A DNA stretch of 64,000 bases, taken from assembly GCF_024320865.1 (NCBI RefSeq), contig NZ_JANDBD010000011.1:186001-250000 (forward strand). Direction: 5' to 3'. This stretch comes from Mycolicibacterium arenosum (lineage in GTDB: Bacteria > Actinomycetota > Actinomycetes > Mycobacteriales > Mycobacteriaceae). Positions 8,746-17,606 of the stretch are shown here, piece after piece. The stretch's first letter is position 1, and the number at the start of each line of letters is the position of its first letter. The notes beneath the pieces were generated by a model, which worked only from the letters and a program-made list of their open reading frames with translations, was not told the DNA's origin and did not search any database. The translations under genes and the position numbers were made by a program.

Positions 8746-9909
8746 TTACGACGCGCGCGCACGGGAAGCCTCGGCTCGCCCGATCACCACGCGCATGATT
8801 TCATTGGTTCCCTCGAGAATGCGGTGCACCCGCAGATCTCGGACGATCTTCTCCAGGCCGTACTCGCGCAGGTAGCCGTAACCGCCGTGCAGCTGCAGCG
8901 CCTGGTCGGCCACCGTGAAACACGCGTCGGTGACATAGCGCTTCGCCATCGCGCACAGCGCCACCTTGTCCGGATGATCGCCATCGAGCGCGGCAGCCGC
9001 CCGCCACAACAGGTTTCGCGATGACTCCAGCGAGGTGGCCATGTCGGCGAGCGTGAACCGGATGGTCGGCTCGTCGAGCAGCGTCATCCCGAACGCCTCA
9101 CGGTCGGCGAGGTAGGCGACCGACTTGTCGTACGCGGCCTGCGCCCCGCCCAGCGAACACGCGGCGATGTTGATACGTCCGCCGTTGAGCCCGTTCATCG
9201 CGATCGCGAATCCGGTGCCCTCGCCGTCGGCTCCGCCCAGCATCGCGTCGGCAGGCACGCGCGCGCCCTCGAAGACCACCTGCGCGGTGGGCTGCGCGTT
9301 CCAGCCCATCTTGTACTCGTCGGCCCCGAACGAGACGCCGGGCGTCTCCCTCTCGACGACGAACGCCGAGATTCCACGCGGTCCGTCGCCCCCGGTGCGG
9401 GCCATCACGATGTACACGTCGGATGCCCCGGCGCCGGAGATGAACTGCTTGACGCCGTCGAGCACGTACTCGTCACCGTCGCGAACGGCCTTGGTGCGCA
9501 AGGCACTCGCGTCCGATCCGGCCCCCGGCTCGGTGAGGCAGTAACTCGCGATCAGCTCCATGGACGCCAGCCGCGGCACCAGCTTCATGCGCTGCTCGTC
9601 GGTGCCGTAGGTGTCGACCATCCACGTACACATGTTGTGGATCGAGAGGAACGCCGCCACCGTCGGATCGGCGACCGACAGCTGCTCGAAGATCCGCACA
9701 CCGTCGAGCCGACTCAGCCCGCTACCGCCGGAATCCTCCTGGCAGTAGATCGCCGCCATGCCGAGTTCGGCGGCCTCGCGCAGCACGTCGACCGGGAAGT
9801 GCTTGGTGGCATCCCAATCCAGCGCGTTCGGCGCGATGCGCTTGGCCGCGAACTCGGCCGCGGTCTCGGCGATGACGCGGGCGTCGTCATCCATCCCGAA
9901 GAAGTCCAT
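8746..9909 (-). CDS. fadE9: Acyl-CoA dehydrogenase, probably isobutyryl-CoA dehydrogenase
   Basis: 387 aa, full-length acyl-CoA dehydrogenase: N-terminal helical domain, ASYCLTEPGAGSDASALR in the FAD/substrate region, a middle beta domain, and the C-terminal QLHGGYGYLREYGLEKIVRD with RILEGTNEIMR that carries the catalytic-base region. Placement between mmsA and mmsB, as in M. tuberculosis Rv0751c-Rv0753c, supports a role in the isobutyryl-CoA to methacrylyl-CoA step of valine catabolism. It is separated from mmsA by 11 bp and from mmsB by 13 bp, so one transcript is expected. Confidence 0.9.
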   Translation of the reverse strand: MDFFGMDDDARVIAETAAEFAAKRIAPNALDWDATKHFPVDVLREAAELGMAAIYCQEDSGGSGLSRLDGVRIFEQLSVADPTVAAFLSIHNMCTWMVDTYGTDEQRMKLVPRLASMELIASYCLTEPGAGSDASALRTKAVRDGDEYVLDGVKQFISGAGASDVYIVMARTGGDGPRGISAFVVERETPGVSFGADEYKMGWNAQPTAQVVFEGARVPADAMLGGADGEGTGFAIAMNGLNGGRINIAACSLGGAQAAYDKSVAYLADREAFGMTLLDEPTIRFTLADMATSLESSRNLLWRAAAALDGDHPDKVALCAMAKRYVTDACFTVADQALQLHGGYGYLREYGLEKIVRDLRVHRILEGTNEIMRVVIGRAEASRARAS

Positions 9910-9920
9910 GTATTCGTCGA

Positions 9921-11441
9921 CTACTTCATGGTCGGGATGGAGAACTCCGCGCCGTCCTTGATGCCCGACGGCCAGCGCGAGGTGACCGTCTTGGTCTTGG
10001 TGTAGAACTGGATCGACGCCGGCCCGTGCTGATTCAGATCGCCGAAACCGGACCGCTTCCAGCCGCCGAAGGTGTGATAGGCCACCGGAACCGGGATCGG
10101 CACGTTGACGCCGACCATGCCGACCTGGACGTTGGCCACGAAGTCACGCGCGGCGTCGCCGTCGCGGGTGAAGATCGCCACGCCGTTGCCGTACTCGTGC
10201 TGAGACGGAAGTGCGAGTGCCTCGTCGTAGTTCGCCGCCCGGACGATGCACAGCACCGGGCCGAAGATCTCGTCGGTGTAGATCGACATGTCCGTGGTGA
10301 CGTGATCGAACAGGGTGGGGCCGATGAAGTAGCCGCCCTCGAGGTTCGCATCGCCGAATTGCAGGTCGTCGCTGGCCCGTTCGCGGCCGTCGACCACGAT
10401 ATCGGCCCCGGCCTCGACGCCGGCGTCGATGTAGCCGCGAACGCGCTCGAGTGCGGCCTTGGTGACCAGCGGGCCGTAGATGGCCTTGGGGTCCAGGCTG
10501 TGGCCGACGCGCAGTTCGTTCACGCGCTCGGCGAGCCTTGCGCGCAGCCGATTCGCGGTTTCCTCACCCACCGGCACCGCGACACTGATGGCCATGCACC
10601 GTTCGCCCGCGCTGCCGTAGCCAGCGCCGATCAGCGCATCGACGGCCTGGTCCAGGTCGGCGTCCGGCATGATGATCATGTGGTTCTTGGCGCCACCGAA
10701 GCACTGTGAGCGCTTGCCGTTGGCGGCGGCCGTCGAGTAGATGTACTGCGCGATATCGGAACTGCCGACGAAGCCGACCGCCTGGATGTCGGGGTGCTCG
10801 AGGATGGCGTCGACGGCCTCCTTGTCGCCCTGCACCACCTGGAAGACGCCCTTGGGCAGGCCCGCCTCCTCGAACAGTTCGGCCAGGCGCAGCGGCACCG
10901 ACGGGTCGCGCTCGGAGGGCTTCAGGATGAACGCGTTCCCGCATGCGAGCGCGGGGCCGGCTTTCCACAGCGGGATCATGGCGGGGAAGTTGAACGGCGT
11001 GATGCCCGCGACCACGCCGAGCGGCTGGCGAAGCGAGTAGACGTCGATGCCGGTGCCGGCGCCTTCGGTGTACTCGCCCTTGAGCAGATGCGGGATGCCG
11101 ATCGCGAACTCGATGACCTCGACGCCGCGCTGGATGTCGCCGAGTGAATCCTCGAAGGTCTTGCCGTGCTCGAGGCTCAACAGCTCGCCGAGTTCCTGCT
11201 TGTTGGCGTTGACCAGATCGACGAACTTCATCATCACCCGCGCCCGACGCTGTGGGTTCCAGGCCGCCCACTCCTTCTGCGCCGTGACGGCGACGGCCAC
11301 CGCGGCGTCGACGTCGGCCCGCGAGGCGAGCACGACCTCGGCCTGCACCTCACCGGTACTCGGGTTGAAGACGTCGGCGGTGCGAGTCGACGATCCGGCG
11401 GTGCGTTCGCCGTTGATGTAGTGCGGAATCTGCGTGGTCAT
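9921..11441 (-). CDS. mmsA: Methylmalonate-semialdehyde dehydrogenase (CoA-acylating)
   Basis: 506 aa, aldehyde dehydrogenase fold. Converts methylmalonate semialdehyde to propionyl-CoA, the last step of valine (and thymine) degradation. Visible motifs are GVVAGITPFNFPAMIPLWK, the nucleotide-binding GFVGSSDIAQYIYSTAA and the catalytic Cys in YGSAGERCMAIS. The CoA-dependent subfamily lacks the general-base Glu of hydrolytic ALDHs, and here the corresponding segment reads FGGAKNHMIIMPDAD. The start MTTQIPHYINGE was chosen from family length and an AAGGGG box. First gene of the operon; a perfect palindrome at 11483-11500 is a likely operator. Confidence 0.94.
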   Translation of the reverse strand: MTTQIPHYINGERTAGSSTRTADVFNPSTGEVQAEVVLASRADVDAAVAVAVTAQKEWAAWNPQRRARVMMKFVDLVNANKQELGELLSLEHGKTFEDSLGDIQRGVEVIEFAIGIPHLLKGEYTEGAGTGIDVYSLRQPLGVVAGITPFNFPAMIPLWKAGPALACGNAFILKPSERDPSVPLRLAELFEEAGLPKGVFQVVQGDKEAVDAILEHPDIQAVGFVGSSDIAQYIYSTAAANGKRSQCFGGAKNHMIIMPDADLDQAVDALIGAGYGSAGERCMAISVAVPVGEETANRLRARLAERVNELRVGHSLDPKAIYGPLVTKAALERVRGYIDAGVEAGADIVVDGRERASDDLQFGDANLEGGYFIGPTLFDHVTTDMSIYTDEIFGPVLCIVRAANYDEALALPSQHEYGNGVAIFTRDGDAARDFVANVQVGMVGVNVPIPVPVAYHTFGGWKRSGFGDLNQHGPASIQFYTKTKTVTSRWPSGIKDGAEFSIPTMK

Positions 11442-11482
11442 GGAAGGCCCCTTGGGAACGGAGTGCCCGGCGTTACCGAGAA

Positions 11483-11500
11483 TACTAGGAAATCCTAGTA
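11483..11500. promoter_or_regulatory. 18-bp palindrome upstream of mmsA, candidate operator
   Basis: TACTAGGA-AA-TCCTAGTA, two perfect 8-bp arms with a 2-bp centre, lying 42-59 bp upstream of the mmsA start codon in an otherwise G+C-rich spacer. Size and symmetry suit a dimeric repressor or activator of the valine operon. No regulator gene is adjacent. Confidence 0.55.
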
Positions 11501-11648
11501 ATTTTGGACGGTGCCGCGCAAGGGCCCCCGCCCTGCATCGGGAAGCCAGGAAGAAATAGGGATTCCCCTGATGCGATGAGGCGCACGACGCCGATACATT
11601 TCGGTGCAGCGCCGCTGGACACCGGCGGAAACGCTCGAGGGGGAAGCA

Positions 11649-13064
11649 ATGGTCAGCGCGCATTTTTCCGGCGACGGCCCGCGCTACCCGGTGCGACTCG
11701 GACTGAGCGGACTCGCGCTCGCCCTGGGCATGGGATTCGGGGTGTTGGCCACCCCCTGCTGCGCGTGGGCCGATCCCGCTGATGACACGACCGCATCGAC
11801 CGAGTCGCCGTCGGACGTCGACGGCACCGCCGACCCGGACGGCCAGCAGACGGGCGCCGATGCCGACGGCGGCAGCCCCGCGAACGGCCCGGCGGTCGAT
11901 TCGACCCCGGAGGGCGACTCACCCTCGCAGTCGGAGGTCACCCTCGGCGACGGCGGACCTGAGGTCATCATCCGATACTCGGGTGGCTACGAGGGCGACG
12001 CGCCGGCACCGGACCCGCAGGCGCCTGCCGAGGAGCCGACGCCGGCGGAGGTGGCACTCGCCGATCCTGCGGTGGACACCGAGCCGCCGCCCACCGTGAC
12101 ACCCGAGGTTCCGAGCGCGGTCGAGCCGCAGCCCGCGGCCGACGTGGCGATCGAAGCCGAGGAACCGGCGCGAGTCGACGACCCGGATGTCCTCGAGCCG
12201 CTGCGACTCGAGCACGTCGACGACCGGTTCCACCTCGGCACGCCCGACTCGCAGCCGGCGCGGAGGTCGGTCGTCGCCGGTACCGACACCGCGGCGACCA
12301 CGAGTACCGGAGCCCTGAGCGCGCCTCTGATCACCGGCCCGCCGTTTCCGCCATTCGGCGAGTTGTTCACCGAGCCCGACGGGTTCCTCACCGCGGCGTC
12401 GGCGCTGCTCTCCGGCGTGCTGAACGTGCTCTTCGAACCCACGCCGGGCAGCGCGCCGCCCGACTCGCCCATCGTCTGGGCCGTGCTGGGACTGGTGCGA
12501 CGGCAGTTCGCCGGCGGCGCCGACCCGAACCCGCTGGCGGAACCGGGGCAGACGAGTCGGGGCCCGGACGACGACCCCGAGACGTTCATCGTCGTCACCG
12601 GCGGCCGGTACGCCTACGTGGTCAATCGCGGCAGCGACTCGGTGACGGTCGTCGACGTCGACACCCACGAGGTGGTCGACGTCCCGGTGGCCCTCGACCA
12701 ACTGGTCAGCACACCCGTGGTCAGCCCCGACGGGGCGAGGATGTTCGTGACGAGAGCGCACAACGGCGGCGTGTACGCCATCGACACCGTGCTCGGCAGC
12801 ACCGTCGACATCGACGACGCCACCGCCCACTCGGAGCCGATCGTCGCCGGCGGATACGTCGGACCGAACGACTACTACGTGCCCGACGGTGGGTTGGCGT
12901 TCTCGCCGGACGGCGGCCTGCTCTACATCAGCAGGCAGCACGCGCAGATCGTCAGCGGCCTGTTCCTGCCCGCCGACGGTGATGTCGTGGTCGTCGGCAA
13001 CGACCCGTCCGATCCGGCGACCTATCTCCAGGTCATCGGCGGCCCGATCGACGTCGAGGCCTGA
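11649..13064 (+). CDS. Secreted protein with acidic low-complexity region and partial YncE-like beta-propeller
   Basis: 471 aa. The signal peptide (about residues 1-40) ends in TPCCAWADP. An Asp/Glu/Pro/Thr-rich disordered stretch follows to about residue 190. The C-terminal part contains propeller-blade repeats such as YAYVVNRGSDSVTVVDVDT, VVSPDGARMFVTR and LAFSPDGGLLYISR, as in YncE-like proteins. Only about three or four blades are present, so the propeller is incomplete for one chain, and the protein may be a shortened member of large mycobacterial surface proteins. The ATG at 11649 is preceded by GGGGGAAG. Function unknown. Confidence 0.72.
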   Translation: MVSAHFSGDGPRYPVRLGLSGLALALGMGFGVLATPCCAWADPADDTTASTESPSDVDGTADPDGQQTGADADGGSPANGPAVDSTPEGDSPSQSEVTLGDGGPEVIIRYSGGYEGDAPAPDPQAPAEEPTPAEVALADPAVDTEPPPTVTPEVPSAVEPQPAADVAIEAEEPARVDDPDVLEPLRLEHVDDRFHLGTPDSQPARRSVVAGTDTAATTSTGALSAPLITGPPFPPFGELFTEPDGFLTAASALLSGVLNVLFEPTPGSAPPDSPIVWAVLGLVRRQFAGGADPNPLAEPGQTSRGPDDDPETFIVVTGGRYAYVVNRGSDSVTVVDVDTHEVVDVPVALDQLVSTPVVSPDGARMFVTRAHNGGVYAIDTVLGSTVDIDDATAHSEPIVAGGYVGPNDYYVPDGGLAFSPDGGLLYISRQHAQIVSGLFLPADGDVVVVGNDPSDPATYLQVIGGPIDVEA

Positions 13065-13161
13065 GACTCCAAGAATTCGCCAAGAATGCGGCAAGCCCGG
13101 CATTCGAACCTGGTGGCAGCCCCGGGAAACGCCCGGAAGTACCAGACCAGGAGTTCCGAAG

Positions 13162-13491
13162 ATGATCCGCACCACCCGCCTCGCCTCGTTCGCCGTCACC
13201 GCCCTCGCCGCTGCGGGCCTGACCACCTCCGCTCTCATCGGGGCGGGCGCGGCGTCCGCAGGCACCGTGGACGATCTCTTCCTCGAGGACGTCGCGAATG
13301 TGGGGATCGCCTACGACACGGCTTCGGGCGCCATCAACGACGGCCAGCTGGTCTGCCAGCGCCTCGACGAGGGCGCCGATCCCGACGACATCCTCGCCGA
13401 CTACCGGGCGGCGAGCCCCGAACTGACCGTCAGGCAGGCCAAGGGCTTCATCGTCGCGGCGGCCACCGCGTACTGCCCCGAATACCTGTAA
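13162..13491 (+). CDS. Small secreted DUF732 protein
   Basis: 109 aa. N-terminal signal peptide with cleavage expected after GAGAASA. The mature domain is about 75 residues with two Cys (QLVCQRLDEG and TAYCPEYL) that probably pair, matching the DUF732 family of small exported mycobacterial proteins. The ATG at 13162 has an AGGAG box 8-13 bp upstream. No function is established for the family. Confidence 0.85.
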   Translation: MIRTTRLASFAVTALAAAGLTTSALIGAGAASAGTVDDLFLEDVANVGIAYDTASGAINDGQLVCQRLDEGADPDDILADYRAASPELTVRQAKGFIVAAATAYCPEYL

Positions 13492-13567
13492 CGCCGTAGT
13501 TGCTTTGCTCGGCGACCGGTTTGCCCTACCTTGGGGGTCCTAGATCTTGATCCCAGGAGGAGACGGT

Positions 13568-14278
13568 ATGTCGGTGCGAACAGTTGGTGCTGTGGTGGCG
13601 GGAGTCGCCGCAGTCGGATTGGCGCTGTCGGGCTGCGGGTCGAAGGACGACACCGCGGCGACGACATCGTCTTCGAGTTCGGCATCGGAGTCGACCACGG
13701 CGAGCGCCTCGAGTGCCGCGCCGAGTTCGACGACGGCCGAGGCCTCCGCGAACGAGACGATCGACGACTACCTGAAGGCCAACGGCATTCAGCAGACACT
13801 GGTCAAGCGCGGGGATCCCGGAACTCCGGAGCTGGGGCTGCCCACGCCACCGGGATGGCGTGTCCTCACCGACTCCGAAGCTCCCCAGACCGCTTGGGGT
13901 GCAATCGTTCTCGATGATCCGGCGGCCGGCAGCAATCCGCCCGCCATCATCGCCACGATGGCGAAGCTGACGGGCGGCAACCCGGATCCCGCGACGCTGA
14001 TGAGACTCGCGCCGAACAAGGTGAGGAGCCTGCCCGAGTTCGACGGACCGGAGACCGGTCAGGACGGTCAGCTCGCGGGCTTCCAGGCCTCCACGATCGG
14101 CGGGACGTTCGTGCAGGACGGGGTCAACATGCTGGTCGCGCGCAAGACGGTCGTCATCCCGGCCAAGGACGCCACGTATCTGCTGGCGCTGGAGGTAGAG
14201 GGCAACGAAGAATTTGCGATGCAGATGATGGACGCGACCGCGGCGATCGACGAGCAGACGACAATCACCGTGCCCTGA
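13568..14278 (+). CDS. LpqN/LpqT-family lipoprotein
   Basis: 236 aa. Lipoprotein signal peptide with lipobox LALSGCG (Cys about residue 19), a short Ser/Thr-rich linker, then an LpqN-type domain (residues about 55-236; relatives are Rv0583c, Rv1016c and Rv0040c/Mtc28). The protein should be anchored on the outer face of the cytoplasmic membrane. Strong ribosome site CCAGGAGGAG before ATG 13568. The domain, from DNA position 13718, is repeated without a visible base change as the extracellular domain of the kinase gene 72 bp downstream; the copies differ only in the last ~85 bp. Biochemical role unknown. Confidence 0.87.
   Translation: MSVRTVGAVVAGVAAVGLALSGCGSKDDTAATTSSSSSASESTTASASSAAPSSTTAEASANETIDDYLKANGIQQTLVKRGDPGTPELGLPTPPGWRVLTDSEAPQTAWGAIVLDDPAAGSNPPAIIATMAKLTGGNPDPATLMRLAPNKVRSLPEFDGPETGQDGQLAGFQASTIGGTFVQDGVNMLVARKTVVIPAKDATYLLALEVEGNEEFAMQMMDATAAIDEQTTITVP
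13718..14193 (+). repeat. Direct repeat, copy 1 (476 bp, within lipoprotein gene)
   Basis: Identical by eye to 15461-15936 at an offset of 1743 bp, with flanking sequence diverging abruptly at the 5' edge and becoming patchy (about 80% identical) after 14193. It covers most of the LpqN-type domain. Confidence 0.9.
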
Positions 14279-14350
14279 GGTTGAACCGTGTGAGTAGGCA
14301 ATAGCGCCGAGTTAGCTTCTGGCTCCGGTGACCACCCGTAGTATCCGGTA

Positions 14351-16021
14351 ATGCCGCTGACCGAGGGCGCCAACTTCGCGGGGTTCACTATTATTCGCTC
14401 GCTCGGCTCAGGTGGCATGGGAGAGGTGTATCTGGCGCAGCACCCGCGGCTGCCGCGGAGGGAAGCCTTGAAGCTTTTGCCGTCCGCCTTGTCGTACGAC
14501 CCGCAGTACCGCGAGAGGTTCGATCGCGAAGCCGACCTAGCTTCGACTCTGTACCACCCTAATATCGTTGGAGTTCACGATCGAGGTGAGTCCGCAGGGC
14601 AACTCTGGATATCGATGGATTATGTCGACGGCCAAGATGCGGGTCGGCTTCTCACAGAACACTACTTGGACGGGATGTCGCTGCGCGACGTCGTCGCGAT
14701 TGTCACCGCCGTTGCGGACGCGTTGGATTATGCGCATGCAAGAGGCCTTCTGCATCGCGATGTGAAGCCGAGCAACATTCTCGTTACAGACTCGCCCGGT
14801 AGGCGGATCGTCCTTGCAGACTTCGGAATTGCCCGGCGAGTTGATGATGACGCGGGCATCACCCAGACCAACATGACCGTCGGCACAATCGCATACGCGG
14901 CACCCGAGCAACTCATGGGTGGGTCACTTGACGGACGTGCAGATCAGTATGCATTGGCTGCCACAGCTTTCCACCTCTTGTCAGGGAGTCCGCCATTTCC
15001 GCAGTCCAACGCCGCGGTCATGATCGTAGAACGCTTGAAGGGCTCTACACCTCGCATTGGTGATTCACGGCCCGACCTAGTGTCTTGCGGCGGCGCACTC
15101 GCGCGCGCGATGTCGATGGACCCGAAATTGCGATTCTCGTCGTGCGCAGAGTTCGCCGAAGCACTTGCGCGAGGGCGTCTGGAACCGGTTACGAAGCCCT
15201 TGATCTCTGCAACAACGCAGTTAACCCCCGAAGCTTCACCAACGTTGCAAGCTCCAGTTGCGGAACGTTGGGGGACTTCGACGCGGAACCCACACCGCAA
15301 GATGATTGCATTAGGCGCGTTGACTTTTGGCGTGGTTGGTTTGCTTGTATTCGCGTTCGTGGCAATCATGCGAGCCGGCTCAGAAGAAGCAGCCCCGTCG
15401 CCCAAGCCGTCGGCCGGGGTGCCAATGCCGTCGTCGGCGGCTATTCCTTCAACCGGTTTAGCGCCGAGTTCGACGACGGCCGAGGCCTCCGCGAACGAGA
15501 CGATCGACGACTACCTGAAGGCCAACGGCATTCAGCAGACACTGGTCAAGCGCGGGGATCCCGGAACTCCGGAGCTGGGGCTGCCCACGCCACCGGGATG
15601 GCGTGTCCTCACCGACTCCGAAGCTCCCCAGACCGCTTGGGGTGCAATCGTTCTCGATGATCCGGCGGCCGGCAGCAATCCGCCCGCCATCATCGCCACG
15701 ATGGCGAAGCTGACGGGCGGCAACCCGGATCCCGCGACGCTGATGAGACTCGCGCCGAACAAGGTGAGGAGCCTGCCCGAGTTCGACGGACCGGAGACCG
15801 GTCAGGACGGTCAGCTCGCGGGCTTCCAGGCCTCCACGATCGGCGGGACGTTCGTGCAGGACGGGGTCAACATGCTGGTCGCGCGCAAGACGGTCGTCAT
15901 CCCGGCCAAGGACGCCACGTATCTGCTGGCGCTGGACGTTCAGGGCAACGAGGAGTACGCGACGCAGATGATGGACGCGACCGCGGCGATCGACGAGGGC
16001 ACCACGATCACCGTTCCCTGA
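14351..16021 (+). CDS. Transmembrane Ser/Thr protein kinase with LpqN-type extracellular domain
   Basis: 556 aa. Cytoplasmic kinase domain 1-275: glycine loop LGSGGMGEVY, catalytic Lys K41, HRDVKPSN (D137), DFG 157-159 and APE 184-186, so it looks active. One membrane helix lies at about 318-340. Outside, a Pro/Ser linker leads into an LpqN-type domain from residue 371 that is the same sequence as the upstream lipoprotein, suggesting both read a common ligand or partner. The kinase part (14281-15460) uses more A/T-ending codons than its neighbours, whereas the sensor domain matches local usage: a likely domain swap onto an acquired kinase. Resembles PknF/PknI/PknJ-type kinases. Its last 14 bp overlap the convergent rmlC. 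Confidence 0.9.
   Translation: MPLTEGANFAGFTIIRSLGSGGMGEVYLAQHPRLPRREALKLLPSALSYDPQYRERFDREADLASTLYHPNIVGVHDRGESAGQLWISMDYVDGQDAGRLLTEHYLDGMSLRDVVAIVTAVADALDYAHARGLLHRDVKPSNILVTDSPGRRIVLADFGIARRVDDDAGITQTNMTVGTIAYAAPEQLMGGSLDGRADQYALAATAFHLLSGSPPFPQSNAAVMIVERLKGSTPRIGDSRPDLVSCGGALARAMSMDPKLRFSSCAEFAEALARGRLEPVTKPLISATTQLTPEASPTLQAPVAERWGTSTRNPHRKMIALGALTFGVVGLLVFAFVAIMRAGSEEAAPSPKPSAGVPMPSSAAIPSTGLAPSSTTAEASANETIDDYLKANGIQQTLVKRGDPGTPELGLPTPPGWRVLTDSEAPQTAWGAIVLDDPAAGSNPPAIIATMAKLTGGNPDPATLMRLAPNKVRSLPEFDGPETGQDGQLAGFQASTIGGTFVQDGVNMLVARKTVVIPAKDATYLLALDVQGNEEYATQMMDATAAIDEGTTITVP
15461..15936 (+). repeat. Direct repeat, copy 2 (476 bp, encodes kinase sensor domain)
   Basis: Second copy of 13718-14193, in frame with the kinase. 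After 15936 the two copies differ at scattered positions up to the stop codons. Confidence 0.9.
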
Positions 16022-16598
16022 CGTACGTCTTCCACTCGTCCCACATCGGCAACAGACCGGCCGCCCGCACCTCGGCGAGCGTCGGAGCGGCGGCGTCCCG
16101 ATCCGAGAGGATCGGGGCCGCCGTCGGCCACTCGATCGCCAGGGCGGGATCGTCGGCGCGGATGGTGTGTTCGCGGCCGGGTGCGTAACCGGCTGAGCAC
16201 AGATAGGCAACGGTCGAATCATCTTCCAGCGCAAGGAAACCGTGCGCCAGACCCTCGGAGAGGTACACCGACCGGTGCGACACCGCGTCGAGGGTCACCG
16301 CGTCCCACCGTCCGAATGTCGGTGAGCCCACCCGGATGTCGACGACGACGTCGTACACCGCGCCGCGCAGGCAGGTGACGTACTTCGCCTGGCTCGGCGG
16401 TAGCTGCGCGAAGTGCAACCCGCGCAGCACGTTCGCCGCCGACACCGACACGTTGGCCTGGTGGAGATCCAGCCGGTGGCCGGTCATCTCGGTGAACTCG
16501 CGGTCGGTGAACCACTCGAAGAAGCGGCCGCGGGAATCCGGGTGGACGGTCGGCGTGATCTCCCACGCGCCCACCACGCTCAGTTCGCGGACGCTCAC
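16008..16598 (-). CDS. rmlC: dTDP-4-dehydrorhamnose 3,5-epimerase
   Basis: 196 aa (M. tuberculosis RmlC is about 200). Epimerises dTDP-4-keto-6-deoxyglucose at C3/C5 in dTDP-rhamnose synthesis, which supplies the rhamnose that links arabinogalactan to peptidoglycan. Conserved segments: DSRGRFFEWF, LRGLHFAQLP with the catalytic His, GAVYDVVVDIR and the tail around SDRDAAAPTLAEV. The GTG start at 16598 overlaps the rmlB stop by 4 bp (GTGA), so the pair is translationally coupled. Confidence 0.94.
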   Translation of the reverse strand: MSVRELSVVGAWEITPTVHPDSRGRFFEWFTDREFTEMTGHRLDLHQANVSVSAANVLRGLHFAQLPPSQAKYVTCLRGAVYDVVVDIRVGSPTFGRWDAVTLDAVSHRSVYLSEGLAHGFLALEDDSTVAYLCSAGYAPGREHTIRADDPALAIEWPTAAPILSDRDAAAPTLAEVRAAGLLPMWDEWKTYVRER

Positions 16599-17590
16599 CG
16601 GCCCCACTCCTGGTAGGCGGCCTCTGCGGTGTCTTTCATGGGCCCCCACCATGATTCGTTGTCGCGGTACCAGGCGATGGTGGCCGCCAACCCGAGGTCG
16701 AACTCGGTGTGCTCGGGCGCCCAGCCGAGTTCGTCGCGCAGCGCGGACGGGTCGATGGCGTAGCGCAGGTCGTGTCCGGCGCGATCGGTCACGTGATCGA
16801 AGTCGTCGGGGTCGCGGTCCATCAGTCGCAGCACCGCGCGCATCACCGCGAGGTTGGAGCGTTCCCCGTCGGCCCCGATCAGATACGTCCGGCCGAGGCC
16901 GCCGTCGGTGAGCACTCGCCACACGGCGCGATTGTGGTCGTCGACGTGAATCCAGTCGCGGACGTTGGCGCCCGATCCGTACAGCTTCGGGCGTCGGCCC
17001 GTCAGCACGTTGGTGATCTGGCGGGGGATGAACTTCTCGACGTGCTGGTAGGGCCCGTAGTTGTTCGAACAGTTCGAGATCGTCGCTCGCACACCGTAAG
17101 ACCGCACCCACGACCGCACCAGTAGATCCGCGGCCGCCTTGGTCGACGAGTACGGGCTCGACGGGTTGTAGCGCGTCTCGGCGGTGAAGCGGTCCTTCGC
17201 GTCTAGCGGCAGGTCGCCGTAGACCTCGTCGGTCGACACGTGGTGCAGCCGAACGTCGTTGCGGCGCACGGCCTCCAGCACGGTGAAGGTGCCGATCACG
17301 TTGCTGCGCAGGAACGGCTCCGGGTCGGCGAGTGCGTTGTCGACGTGCGTCTCCGCTGCGAAGTGGACGACGGCATCGGATTCGGCGACCAGCGTGTCCA
17401 CCAGGGCTGCGTCGGTGATGTCGCCCTCCACCAGTCGGACGTCGTCGGCGACGGGGGCCAGCGACTCGCGACTGCCGGCGTAGGTCAGTGCATCGAGGAC
17501 CGTGACCGCAACGTTCGGACGGTCGCGGACCGTGGAGTGCACGAAATTGGCGCCGATGAAGCCGGCGCCGCCGGTCACCAGCAGCCGCAT
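16595..17590 (-). CDS. rmlB: dTDP-glucose 4,6-dehydratase
   Basis: 331 aa, extended short-chain dehydrogenase. NAD motif GGAGFIGANF at 7-16, active-site region HHVSTDEVYGDL and the Tyr-Lys pair in YSSTKAAADLL, plus NYGPYQHVEKFIP typical of RmlB. Converts dTDP-glucose to dTDP-4-keto-6-deoxyglucose, the substrate of RmlC. Order rmlB-rmlC next to the luciferase-like gene agrees with Rv3464-Rv3465 beside Rv3463. First gene of the pair. Confidence 0.95.
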   Translation of the reverse strand: MRLLVTGGAGFIGANFVHSTVRDRPNVAVTVLDALTYAGSRESLAPVADDVRLVEGDITDAALVDTLVAESDAVVHFAAETHVDNALADPEPFLRSNVIGTFTVLEAVRRNDVRLHHVSTDEVYGDLPLDAKDRFTAETRYNPSSPYSSTKAAADLLVRSWVRSYGVRATISNCSNNYGPYQHVEKFIPRQITNVLTGRRPKLYGSGANVRDWIHVDDHNRAVWRVLTDGGLGRTYLIGADGERSNLAVMRAVLRLMDRDPDDFDHVTDRAGHDLRYAIDPSALRDELGWAPEHTEFDLGLAATIAWYRDNESWWGPMKDTAEAAYQEWGR

Positions 17591-17606
17591 GCGTCGACCC
17601 TAGCGG

